A stretch of DNA of 64,000 nucleotides from CAVVEQ01 sp963747315. GTDB lineage: Bacteria; Chloroflexota; Anaerolineae; Anaerolineales; Anaerolineaceae. The notes below the pieces were generated by a model. That model did not search any database. It saw nothing but the letters and a program-made list of their open reading frames with translations, and was not told the origin of the DNA. Below are positions 40,701 through 48,060 of the stretch, one piece after another; within the stretch, counting starts at the first letter, position 1; each line of letters opens with the position of its first letter. The position numbers and the translations under genes are program-made. Location of the stretch: contig CAVVEQ010000006.1 of NCBI GenBank assembly GCA_963747315.1, positions 62,001 through 126,000 on the forward strand. The letters are read 5' to 3'.

Positions 40701-40812
40701 AATGGAGTGTTTGCGGATGACCGCGTCTTGGAACAGCTTTTTCCTCTTTAGCTGCTTTGTTAATAGCTTCAAGTGGCAAGGCAACTTCGATGAGTTTCTT
40801 CCGTGTTTTCAT
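37792..40812 (-). CDS. DUF1156-type adenine-specific DNA methyltransferase
   Basis: This 1006-residue protein has N-terminal DUF1156 ([49 protein letters not shown]) and SAM-related [17 protein letters not shown] near residue 190. Methylase motif IV is [24 protein letters not shown] near residue 610. Such enzymes methylate adenine N6 or cytosine N4 in host DNA. The middle of the gene, about 38.3-39.7 kb, is visibly AT-richer than its ends, suggesting exchange of a specificity region. Spacing is 17 bp from the helicase gene and 15 bp to the ATPase gene, so the three are one transcript. Confidence 0.88.
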   Translation of the reverse strand: [1006 protein letters not shown]

Positions 40813-40829
40813 TAGACCTCTATTGCGAG

Positions 40830-43800
40830 TTATGAAGGTTCGCTTGCACGTGCAAGCAGTTCTGAAAAATTGTAATTCACGCTGGTCACGCCAAAATCCG
40901 GTTCACGCCGGAAGGGTTCGCGCAGGTAGAAGACTTGATGAGTTCCATCCGAGTGGAACTCTACCATGGCAAGGATGTAATCTTCCGGTTTGTTCAGCGA
41001 ATATAGGATTTCGTTGCGGGTCACGGTCAGCACACCCGCGCCCTGTATACGCCCCTTTACCTCGATAAAACGCAGCCTGCCGCTATCCGGTACGCTACTC
41101 TCGATATCGTACCCGACCTTTTCCAACTCACGGTCGATCGGCACGAAACCCAGCCTGCGTTCGATCTCCATGACAATTTCCCGAGCCCGTGCGGCAGCTG
41201 CCAGCGCATCTGCACTTTGAGTATCGGTAGTGAGTGCCTCCGCAGGGATATCCTTTCCTGTCATGGCTGCGATCAAGCCGGCAGGTACAACCAGGAACCC
41301 TCCCAGGACCACAGGAGGGAGAGGCGAAATCTGCGCCTCAAGCTTCAGTTCTTCCATGCGTTTCTCAAGACGCGCTTGAAGGTTATCCGCATTCTTGCGT
41401 GCTTCGCCTGAGTTTACCTTTGCATTGGGTTTACCGGCTTGCTCTTCCAACTTCAACACCTCAGCGCGATGGTCCCAATACATAATTTCCTTGGTAAGGC
41501 GGTCCTTAACAGCAGCTTCGGTCTTGGCGATCAGCTCAAGTTTCCCTTTACGAATATCTTCCAAGTGCTCGGGGACCATATGTTGGACGGCGTATCCTTG
41601 TGCTTGCTGTTCCAGGTCATGGGTGATCCAGCTGCATTCTGGCCGGCTGAGAATTGCCTCAATTCCTGGTTCATCCGCACTTAAAGGGCGGTAATCCAGG
41701 TAAGGTGCAAAATGCATTTGGCTGACCGTATTGTCCGCATCAACCTCAACATAAAGCATCCGCTTTGAAATCACTCTCCGCTCACCCGAACGGGTATGGC
41801 TGGCGTCCTGGATGGCGTGCTCCAGGTAAAAAAGGATGCGTGGCTGGGTTCCGGGGTCACGTTCATCCACAAGTACCGTTCCACGTTTCAGAAGGTCTCG
41901 GTGGCGTTCAAGGGTCAGGTCAATGATCGAGTCAAGCAAAGGGTGACCAGGACAGATAAATGCTGCCAGGGGTTGTCCCTGAGGAGCGACAAGGTCTTTT
42001 TCAAACGCTACACGCTCATAACGAGGTAGAACAGGTTCGCCGGTACCGATGATGCGGTCTCGGTTGCGGATGGGAGCCGGCACATGGGTTATCTCAAAAC
42101 GGAGCGGCTCACGCTGCTTCGTTGAACCACCAAGTTGTTTGAATGCCTCCTGGAAAAATGCCTCAATATATTGAGGCTGCAATCGTCTCGCGTCAGCCCG
42201 CTCCATGTCTTCGCGGATCCGTTGCACACGGCTGGCATCCATCACATCATGGGCAAGGGCATGTTCTTCTAATATGTTCTGTAAATGGTCTCGGTCCAGG
42301 GCATCATCCAAGACCGTAGTGAGGTGTGCGCGTACTTCGGGAAGGTCACCATAACGAATAGCCTCGATCAATAGCTCTCGTAAGGATTTTCCCTCAAACT
42401 GGAGCTTACCAAGGACATCGAATACCTGTCCACCTAGTGCTTGCCTGGCGAATTCTAATTTCTGAAGAAGCCGTAGATACACATCCCCTTCGCGTGTCTC
42501 CTCAGCGACCAGGTTCCAAAGATGGCATACTTCTGTTTGACCAATGCGGTGGATGCGACCAAATCGTTGTTCAATACGGTTCGGGTTCCAGGGTAGGTCG
42601 TAGTTCACCATCAGGTGGGCACGTTGCAAGTTGATGCCCTCCCCTGCAGCGTCCGTCGCCAGGAGGAGTTGCACTTGGGGATCGTATTGGAACGCTTCCT
42701 GCGTTTTCATACGTTCTTCCCGTCCCATCCCACCATGGATTATCACCACCGCTTCTTTACGGCCCAGCAGCGTGGCGGCACGATCATGCAAGTAGGAGAG
42801 CGTATCCCTATGCTCGGTGAAGACGATCAGTTTTTGGTGCGGGGATGCTTCAGGGGGTGGAACTTGGGCATTTCCGGGAACTACCTTGGGGTTGGGTACT
42901 TGAATTGGACCCTGCCGGTTAGCAAATATTACATTTAGCAGGGTTGCCAGCTCACACCACTTGGTATCGGTACCGCTTCGCCTTACTGCCAAGGCAAGCG
43001 CTTCGAGATCAGTAAGAGTTTTAATTTCTGCTTTTAACTCAGCGATGGAACCAGCTGCAGTGGCCTGGTCAAGAATTTCATCCTCAACCACCTCTGCTTC
43101 TTGATCAGGTGCTTCATCCAGGTCTTCCAAAGTCTCGGGGTCCAGGACGGGAAGTTCCGGGGGGAGAATTGGTTTTGCCTGGGCGCCACGTTGAAGGACT
43201 TCAAGCTCCCGCAATCGGCTCTCTAAACGCTCCCGTCTTCTCCGCAACGATTGATATATGGCTTCCGGGGAGGAAGCTAGGCGCCGCTGAAGGATGGTGA
43301 GCGCAAAACCAACAGTCCCTGCTTGTTTACCGTTTTGAAGTGCTTCAGCGCGGTTGAACTCCTCGCGCACATAATCGGTGACCCTTTTATAGAGTTGCGC
43401 TTCTGGATCTGAGAGCTTGTATGGAACGGTATAAGCCATGCGTTGAGGAAAAAGTGGCGTGCCATCAAACTTGAGCAGGTTTTCTTTTACCATGCGGCGC
43501 ATCATATCCGATACGTCCGACGTATGGGTACCATCCCGGAAGCGGCCTTCAAAACGGTCCCCGTCGATCAATGCCATGAAGAGTTGAAAGTCTTCTTCTT
43601 TTCCATTATGTGGCGTTGCTGTCATCAACAAGAAATGACGGGTCAGGGTGGAAAGTAACTCTCCGAGGTGATAGCGCTTTGTATATTTGATCTCACCCCC
43701 GAAATAAGAGGCTGACATTTTGTGAGCCTCATCGCAGACGATCAGGTCCCAGCAGCAGTCCTTAGCCTTGAGTTTCTCCTGCACATCCTCATTACGGGAA

Positions 43801-44423
43801 AGTTTATCCAGGCGGGCGATAACAAGATTGGTTTCCAAGAACCAGTTACCCGTTCTCGCCGCTTCAAGCTTGTCGTTGGTGAGGATTTCAAAGGGCAAAT
43901 GGAAGCGCCTGTAAAGTTCATCCTGCCATTGTTCGGCTAAACTTCCAGGACAAACCACAAGGCAGCGTTGAAGGTCACCTCGGGCAATCAGTTCCTTAAT
44001 AAGCAGTCCAGCCATGATGGTTTTCCCCGCACCAGGATCATCAGCCAACAAGAAGCGAAGCGGTTGCCGAGGTAACATAACTTCGTAGACCGCTGTAATC
44101 TGGTGAGGAAGGGGGTCTATTAGAGAAGTGTGGACTGCCAGGACCGGATCGAACAGGTAAGCCAGATGAATTCGTTGGGCTTCAGAGACAAGGCGGAATA
44201 AGGCTCCATCCCCATCGAAGCTCCATGGGCGACCCATTTCCACGATCTCCAGCCGTGGTTCATCGTGTCTGTAAAGCAATTCATTGGCTACTTTTCCCGC
44301 AGGTGTCTTGTAGGTCAGCTCCAGCGCTTCTGAGCCAAACCACTGAACACTGACCACGGTTACCTGGGTGTTCGGGAGAATTCCCAGGACTGATGCGTTA
44401 GGTTTCAGGTCTTCAAGTCGCAT
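40830..44423 (-). CDS. SNF2-family helicase with DUF3883 C-terminus
   Basis: This 1197-residue superfamily 2 motor has motif I DDPGAGKTIMAGLLIKEL near residue 120, motif II DEAHK, TATPHN, and motifs V-VI DAAGEGINLQ and IEQRFGRIHRIGQ. The C-terminal ~120 residues (VGYDIESSV...LRFIEVKGRIQGAG) match DUF3883, a PD-(D/E)xK-like fold whose Asp, Glu and Lys are visible, so nuclease activity or DNA-end sensing is possible. It is the first gene of the operon, with a promoter at 44477-44504. SNF2 helicases of this kind occur with methylases in anti-phage systems. Confidence 0.88.
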   Translation of the reverse strand: MRLEDLKPNASVLGILPNTQVTVVSVQWFGSEALELTYKTPAGKVANELLYRHDEPRLEIVEMGRPWSFDGDGALFRLVSEAQRIHLAYLFDPVLAVHTSLIDPLPHQITAVYEVMLPRQPLRFLLADDPGAGKTIMAGLLIKELIARGDLQRCLVVCPGSLAEQWQDELYRRFHLPFEILTNDKLEAARTGNWFLETNLVIARLDKLSRNEDVQEKLKAKDCCWDLIVCDEAHKMSASYFGGEIKYTKRYHLGELLSTLTRHFLLMTATPHNGKEEDFQLFMALIDGDRFEGRFRDGTHTSDVSDMMRRMVKENLLKFDGTPLFPQRMAYTVPYKLSDPEAQLYKRVTDYVREEFNRAEALQNGKQAGTVGFALTILQRRLASSPEAIYQSLRRRRERLESRLRELEVLQRGAQAKPILPPELPVLDPETLEDLDEAPDQEAEVVEDEILDQATAAGSIAELKAEIKTLTDLEALALAVRRSGTDTKWCELATLLNVIFANRQGPIQVPNPKVVPGNAQVPPPEASPHQKLIVFTEHRDTLSYLHDRAATLLGRKEAVVIIHGGMGREERMKTQEAFQYDPQVQLLLATDAAGEGINLQRAHLMVNYDLPWNPNRIEQRFGRIHRIGQTEVCHLWNLVAEETREGDVYLRLLQKLEFARQALGGQVFDVLGKLQFEGKSLRELLIEAIRYGDLPEVRAHLTTVLDDALDRDHLQNILEEHALAHDVMDASRVQRIREDMERADARRLQPQYIEAFFQEAFKQLGGSTKQREPLRFEITHVPAPIRNRDRIIGTGEPVLPRYERVAFEKDLVAPQGQPLAAFICPGHPLLDSIIDLTLERHRDLLKRGTVLVDERDPGTQPRILFYLEHAIQDASHTRSGERRVISKRMLYVEVDADNTVSQMHFAPYLDYRPLSADEPGIEAILSRPECSWITHDLEQQAQGYAVQHMVPEHLEDIRKGKLELIAKTEAAVKDRLTKEIMYWDHRAEVLKLEEQAGKPNAKVNSGEARKNADNLQARLEKRMEELKLEAQISPLPPVVLGGFLVVPAGLIAAMTGKDIPAEALTTDTQSADALAAAARAREIVMEIERRLGFVPIDRELEKVGYDIESSVPDSGRLRFIEVKGRIQGAGVLTVTRNEILYSLNKPEDYILAMVEFHSDGTHQVFYLREPFRREPDFGVTSVNYNFSELLARASEPS

Positions 44424-44445
44424 TATGAGGTTCCTTTAGTTTTAG

Positions 44446-44473
44446 GTCTCCCAATATTTACCATTCGGGAGAC
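44446..44473 (-). other. leader hairpin of helicase operon
   Basis: Inverted repeat GTCTCCC/GGGAGAC (44446-44452 and 44467-44473) lies in the predicted 5' leader of the helicase mRNA. It could be an RNA stem or a protein site. Confidence 0.35.
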
Positions 44474-44476
44474 GAA

Positions 44477-44504
44477 ATTATAGAGAATTATTGGCGCGTA
44501 ACAA
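44477..44504 (-). promoter_or_regulatory. promoter of helicase-methylase-ATPase operon
   Basis: On the minus strand, TTGTTA (44504-44499) and a perfect TATAAT (44482-44477) are 16 bp apart. The inverted repeat TGTAC-TTTCT-GTACA at 44511-44525 lies just upstream and may be a control site. Confidence 0.55.
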
Positions 44505-44620
44505 TTATTCTGTACTTTCTGTACAATACATCATTATGTAACGACTTAAAGTTGAGATGAATGATTAATTATATACTTCACTAGATTTGTTGGGAAAAGT
44601 TGAAACATAAGGAATTCGAA

Positions 44621-45604
44621 ATGAATAATGATAATTTCATGGCAATTTGGAATACGATACTTACCAATCTCTATCCATATTTAATAGGCGTGATTTCAAA
44701 TCTCGTCACTATTCTTTTACTTTTTGCTATTGGTTGGTTGATTTATAAATTTGCTAGTCGAAAGCACCTTCTTTCATTTTTTGGAATTAGCCGAACAAAA
44801 AAAATCAAGGTGTATGTTTCTAACATAAAAGTCCTTAAAGGGGGGTCAATTGGTATTGATGAGGTAAGAAGAGCATATCAAGGAGTTACAGTTGCGTTTG
44901 AAGAAATGAAAGCCGCAAGTGAAATATCAAAGTTGTTTAATGTAATTCTTCCATCATTTACTGAACAACCAGGTTTCCTAAAACATCTCTTATTCTCAGA
45001 TATCAAATACGAAACTGCTTTTCCAAATAATATAAACAAGATAGATCCTGAGGTGTCATTAATCACATTAGGTTCACCGGCTTATAACGCTATTTCTGAT
45101 TACGTTGAAAAGAAATATAAACCTTTGGCTACATTTCGTTGGGGACCAGGACCCAGAAGTGATTTGAATAATTCTGGTCAATTTATTATGTCACCAACAG
45201 CGTTTTCCACCCAACCAGTAGTTCTTTATTCTGATGTCCATCCACTTACATCAGGTTCAATCGTGTCTGTTGAAGGTATGGAATGGGATACTTCAAGTGA
45301 GAAACAAAAACAAAAAACTAAAGAAGTAGAACATTCACCAGCAATAATTATTCCTGGACGAGGACCTTATGAGGAAGCTAAATATGGATTTGTAGAAAGA
45401 ATTGTCGATCACGAACACAATTGTTCGTTGTTTTACATAGCCGGCTTATGCGAATTAACCACAGCTGCTGCTGCTTATTATCTAATCAAGAATTGGAGAA
45501 AATTGCAGAAAAGATTTCCTGAACATAAATCTCTTGTAGTATTACTTGAGTTCGACTTAGAGAATATCAATAACTATAAAATCGTTTTTCAAGACGTTTT
45601 CTAA
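44621..45604 (+). CDS. AT-rich membrane-anchored protein, possible defence effector
   Basis: From ATG 44621 (TAAGGAATT upstream) this is a 327-residue protein. It has one strong membrane helix at about residues 16-40 and then a long soluble part with VYVSNIKVLKGG, SLITLGSPAYNAISDYV, the segment EAKYGFVERIVDHEH, and a C-terminal CSLFYIAGLCELTTAAAAYYLIKNWRKL. From memory this layout resembles uncharacterised membrane proteins with a Rossmann-like domain, but I cannot name a family. The gene is far AT-richer than everything around it and is transcribed divergently from the helicase operon. A membrane effector or sensor role is inference. Confidence 0.6.
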   Translation: MNNDNFMAIWNTILTNLYPYLIGVISNLVTILLLFAIGWLIYKFASRKHLLSFFGISRTKKIKVYVSNIKVLKGGSIGIDEVRRAYQGVTVAFEEMKAASEISKLFNVILPSFTEQPGFLKHLLFSDIKYETAFPNNINKIDPEVSLITLGSPAYNAISDYVEKKYKPLATFRWGPGPRSDLNNSGQFIMSPTAFSTQPVVLYSDVHPLTSGSIVSVEGMEWDTSSEKQKQKTKEVEHSPAIIIPGRGPYEEAKYGFVERIVDHEHNCSLFYIAGLCELTTAAAAYYLIKNWRKLQKRFPEHKSLVVLLEFDLENINNYKIVFQDVF

Positions 45605-45632
45605 TTGTTAATTTCCCTCTCCGACATTTCTT

Positions 45633-45650
45633 ACTTCCGACGTCGGAAGT
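45633..45650. promoter_or_regulatory. 18-bp palindromic operator, copy 1
   Basis: ACTTCCGACGTCGGAAGT is a perfect palindrome, identical in both 8-bp arms to the site at 47120-47137 next to the XRE promoter. It lies 7 bp before a TATAAT (45657-45662), so it may repress rightward transcription. Confidence 0.75.
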
Positions 45651-45814
45651 GTTTAATATAATATTTTCTAATTCGGTAAATTCCGAAAGAATATTAATTT
45701 ATCGTCATTAATTTGTGGAAACTGGTTACTCAAATACTCGAAAAAAACCTCTACTAATCCAATTCCCCAGATGATTAGAGTTCCTCAATAATGGTACATT
45801 TGTGCTCCATTTGC

Positions 45815-45843
45815 TTGACTATTCTGCCTTCTTATGTTAAAAT
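45815..45843 (+). promoter_or_regulatory. strong sigma70-like promoter
   Basis: TTGACT (45815-45820), a 17-bp spacer and TAAAAT (45838-45843) are one mismatch each from consensus. No start codon with a ribosome site follows, so it seems to drive the RNA candidate at about 45850. Confidence 0.6.
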
Positions 45844-45849
45844 AGAAGG

Positions 45850-46389
45850 AAATCAACCAAGGAACCGAAGTCCCTCCGTTAGGTTCCCCATTATAATATC
45901 GGCGGTAATCGCAGCCCCACTGCGTAACTAAGGGCACGGAGTTGGCGTACCAAAAGGATAAAGCAGTAATTAACTCAAGACACTCCCGAGTAGCGTCGTG
46001 TACGGGGATAGTGACCTTTCCTAGCATCACACAGGCCACCTGACGCAGAGAACCATCTCTTCCCTTGCTCACAGATCTTCCCAAAATATGGTCTGTGGCT
46101 GCAAGGGAGAAAACCGCTTCAAGCACGCCAAACAAAAGACAAAGAAGAAAGAAAAAGCGACGACGGTGAAGCTCGAAGAACAAAGCTCCTCAAAAGCAGC
46201 AGAAGAAAAAACGAAGCAGCGCGCCCAAAGGGCGCCCGCCACAATTCTCCTCTCTCGTTGAGAGCGAACAAGGCGCGACAGAGCAAACCCCGCCGGCTCG
46301 TACTATGTCTGCTTCCAGAATGGAAGGAAGATCCCGCAACGATCATAGTATTTAGCGATACTCCCCAAGCTAAGGGGAGTGTTCTTTTT
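45850..46389 (+). ncRNA. candidate large structured RNA (~540 nt)
   Basis: This stretch lacks a supportable protein gene yet lies between a near-consensus promoter and an intrinsic terminator. Stems visible by eye are GGAACC/GGTTCC (45861-45866, 45882-45887), a 7+8-bp stem CCCTTGC-CACAGATC/GGTCTGTG-GCAAGGG (46062-46107), GCGCCC-AAA-GGGCGC (46221-46235) and CTCTC-GTT-GAGAG (near 46251). The section between about 46107 and 46220 is very purine-rich. It matches no RNA class I recognise (not RNase P, tmRNA or 6S). Strand and ends are inferred from the promoter and terminator. Confidence 0.4.
46360..46389 (+). terminator. intrinsic terminator of RNA candidate
   Basis: Stem ACTCCCC/GGGGAGT (46360-46366 and 46374-46380) is followed by GTTCTTTTT. 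Confidence 0.75.
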
Positions 46390-46702
46390 AAGAGGGCCGA
46401 AGCGGCCCCACGCCTTCGGCGTGCAGCTGATTAAAACAAAGAGAAAAGCACAGACGCCGCAAAGAAACACGGCTATTCATGGTCCTGGGGACGCTAATAG
46501 ACGGGAGACCTTATCTCCAGGACTGAAAAGAAAGAGCTGTCACTGGAATACAGAAGAAGATCGGAGTTATCAAGGCATTGCTTTGAAGGTTACAAGCACA
46601 GAGCAGACCATAAAGGAAATTCCCTTTTATCGGTCCTGGGAACGTAAAGTTGGCCTACGACAATGATACGATTGGAAAGCAATCCCGGTCGTTCAAAGAA
46701 GA
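46390..46702. other. hairpin-rich stretch without recognisable gene
   Basis: It contains GGGCCG-AAG-CGGCCC (46394-46408), ACGCC-TTC-GGCGT (46411-46423) and a long stem GTCCTGG/CCAGGAC (46482-46488, 46517-46523) enclosing GGGAGA/TCTCC. GGTCCTGG recurs near 46636. A 95-codon open frame at 46379-46666 starts inside the terminator and has no ribosome site or family likeness. It could be a second structured RNA. Confidence 0.35.
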
Positions 46703-47074
46703 TTAGCGGCGCGGCATGGTCGATAACTTGAAGGCCGTGTAGTCCAGGATGTCGGTTAGCACCTGGGGAGAGATAGTCCCGCTTTCCATCCTATCCATCG
46801 CGTCCTGGAGAACCTGACGCATGGAGGGATTGGCATTGAGCAACATGGAAAGCTTCGCCGCAAGAGGATCTCCGGTAACCAGATCCGCCGATTGGATCAC
46901 ACTTGTCATGGGTACGTTAGCCCACTTGGAAAGTTTCTCCATAGTTGAGATGTCAATCCTGCTCCCATTTAGGAACCGGGCCAAGGAAGTGTGTGCAATT
47001 CCAATCTGTTTGGCAGCAGCCCGCACCGATAACTTTTCATTCTTCATTCTAAATTCCACAACGTCTTTAAGCAT
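46703..47074 (-). CDS. XRE-type helix-turn-helix regulator
   Basis: In this 123-residue protein residues ~15-60 form an XRE-like helix-turn-helix (SVRAAAKQIGIAHTSLARFLNGSRIDISTMEKLSKWANVP). A helical C-terminal part follows (LAAKLSMLLNANPSMRQVLQDAMDRM). It probably represses its own promoter and other island promoters through the palindrome at 47120-47137, 12 bp upstream of its -35 box. The ATG is only 6 bp from the -10 box and no ribosome site is seen, so the mRNA appears leaderless. It has a frameshifted paralogue at 47569. Confidence 0.8.
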   Translation of the reverse strand: MLKDVVEFRMKNEKLSVRAAAKQIGIAHTSLARFLNGSRIDISTMEKLSKWANVPMTSVIQSADLVTGDPLAAKLSMLLNANPSMRQVLQDAMDRMESGTISPQVLTDILDYTAFKLSTMPRR

Positions 47075-47080
47075 AATGTC

Positions 47081-47108
47081 AGTTTAGCCCAAGAGTTTTT
47101 TTTGTCAA
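47081..47108 (-). promoter_or_regulatory. promoter of XRE regulator, leaderless
   Basis: On the minus strand, consensus TTGACA (47108-47103), a 16-bp spacer and TAAACT (47086-47081) would start transcription at about 47074, the A of the ATG. Confidence 0.7.
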
Positions 47109-47119
47109 CTGCTTATTTA

Positions 47120-47137
47120 ACTTCCGATGTCGGAAGT
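47120..47137. promoter_or_regulatory. 18-bp palindromic operator, copy 2
   Basis: ACTTCCGATGTCGGAAGT shares both 8-bp arms with the site at 45633-45650 and differs at one central base. It sits immediately upstream of the XRE -35 box. Confidence 0.75.
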
Positions 47138-47568
47138 GCGTTATTTAGGGTTATCAAATGAACAGAAAAAGTGATTATGCGCTGCCTAATATTTCAACGC
47201 CGGCTCAATAAAAAGAGGAGATAATGACACAAACAGAAAGCCAAATATGGCAGTTTGCTTCGAAAAAGATAAGAAGCCTACGTTAAATTTCAAGAATGAT
47301 TGCCAATCCTTGTCCTTATAGGACAGTGACAAGAATTTATCATCGCAACTGTTCGGATTTCAGAAATGAGAATTGATCCTTGGGGGAATAAGTGTCATAA
47401 GTCATACTTCAGAATTAATAAATGTGAGCTACCCACCCCCCTCTTTCTTCTCACCGTACCATAGGTTACTTGCATCCCCCTCTCCCCCCACTTCGAGGTA
47501 AAACCCACATGAAAAAAGCCTTACGGCTTCAGGATTTTATCAAATCCTTTTTTGAAGTGGAGTAAAAA
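47138..47568. other. intergenic region between XRE genes
   Basis: No convincing gene is present. A 20-codon frame at 47224-47286 has a good ribosome site (AGAGGAGATA before ATG) and could be a leader peptide. A short stem AAGCC-TTAC-GGCTT lies near 47516, close to the downstream XRE paralogue. Confidence 0.35.
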
Positions 47569-47824
47569 ATGTTGCAAAAGATTTTGGACTGACGAGCTAA
47601 ATACCCGAAACATTAGTGTCAGGGAGGCGGCGCGGCAAATACGCGTAGCACACACAACCATAATGCGAATTATGGATGGTCATCAGATTGATCTCGAAAC
47701 GCTCAGGCTCGTTTGTATTTGGTTGAGTGTTGACCCCCTATCGGTCCTGGATATAGACAGAATGGGAGAAAACCAGTCTTTCATCGAAACTCGCTGTTCT
47801 GATCGAAAGAAATCCCCAGATTAG
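47569..47824 (+). pseudogene. second XRE-type regulator, one-base frameshift
   Basis: The ATG at 47569 has GGAG six bases upstream. Removing one base near 47587 (GGACTGACG) gives MLQKILDDELNTRNISVREAARQI, which aligns without gaps to the N-terminus of the XRE protein at 46703-47074 and continues into RVAHTTIMRIMDGHQIDLETLRLVCIWLSVDPLSVL. The restored product is about 84 residues, a helix-turn-helix with almost no C-terminal part. The pair recalls a repressor/antirepressor arrangement. It is either a sequencing error or a decayed paralogue. Confidence 0.65.
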
Positions 47825-47964
47825 CCGAAGTATTGATTACGGTATGAACTCTTTGGAAAACGGGGGCATCGAGACTAAATGACATGGATGAGATCCTGGC
47901 ATTTATTGCATTTCCGCCTTCCAGGTCTCAAACAAGAAAGAACTATGGGTAACGAATAGCAAGA

Positions 47965-47999
47965 CCTCGGGCAATTCGCGGGATTAGAATTGCCCGAGG
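47965..47999. other. 13-bp perfect inverted repeat
   Basis: CCTCGGGCAATTC/GAATTGCCCGAGG (47965-47977 and 47987-47999) has a 9-nt loop, between the XRE paralogue and the 3' end of the leftward integrase unit. There is no clear T-run on either side, so terminator function is uncertain. Confidence 0.5.
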
Positions 48000-48060
48000 A
48001 AGGTTCCTATTAAATTACTGTGCAGCCATCGAACTTGAAGAGTGATGAGGATGCGATATC

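Larger units (their letters stand above)
45605..45849. other. regulatory gap before the RNA candidate
   Basis: No gene was found. It is AT-rich and holds the palindrome at 45633-45650, a possible -10 box TATAAT at 45657-45662, the inverted repeat TTCGG-TAAATT-CCGAA just beyond it, and the promoter at 45815-45843. Confidence 0.5.

Noticed and set aside
45785..46346. Two leftward open frames across the RNA candidate
   Set aside because: They are of biased composition and overlap each other, with no ribosome site and no domain. They look like shadows of purine-rich DNA.
46009..46436. A long stop-free stretch of about 140 codons on the + strand through the RNA candidate
   Set aside because: It has no ATG or ribosome site, contains the terminator and hairpins, and its translation is low-complexity Arg/Lys-rich without family likeness.
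46379..46666. A 95-codon rightward frame after the terminator
   Set aside because: It begins within the terminator stem, has no ribosome site and no recognisable motif.
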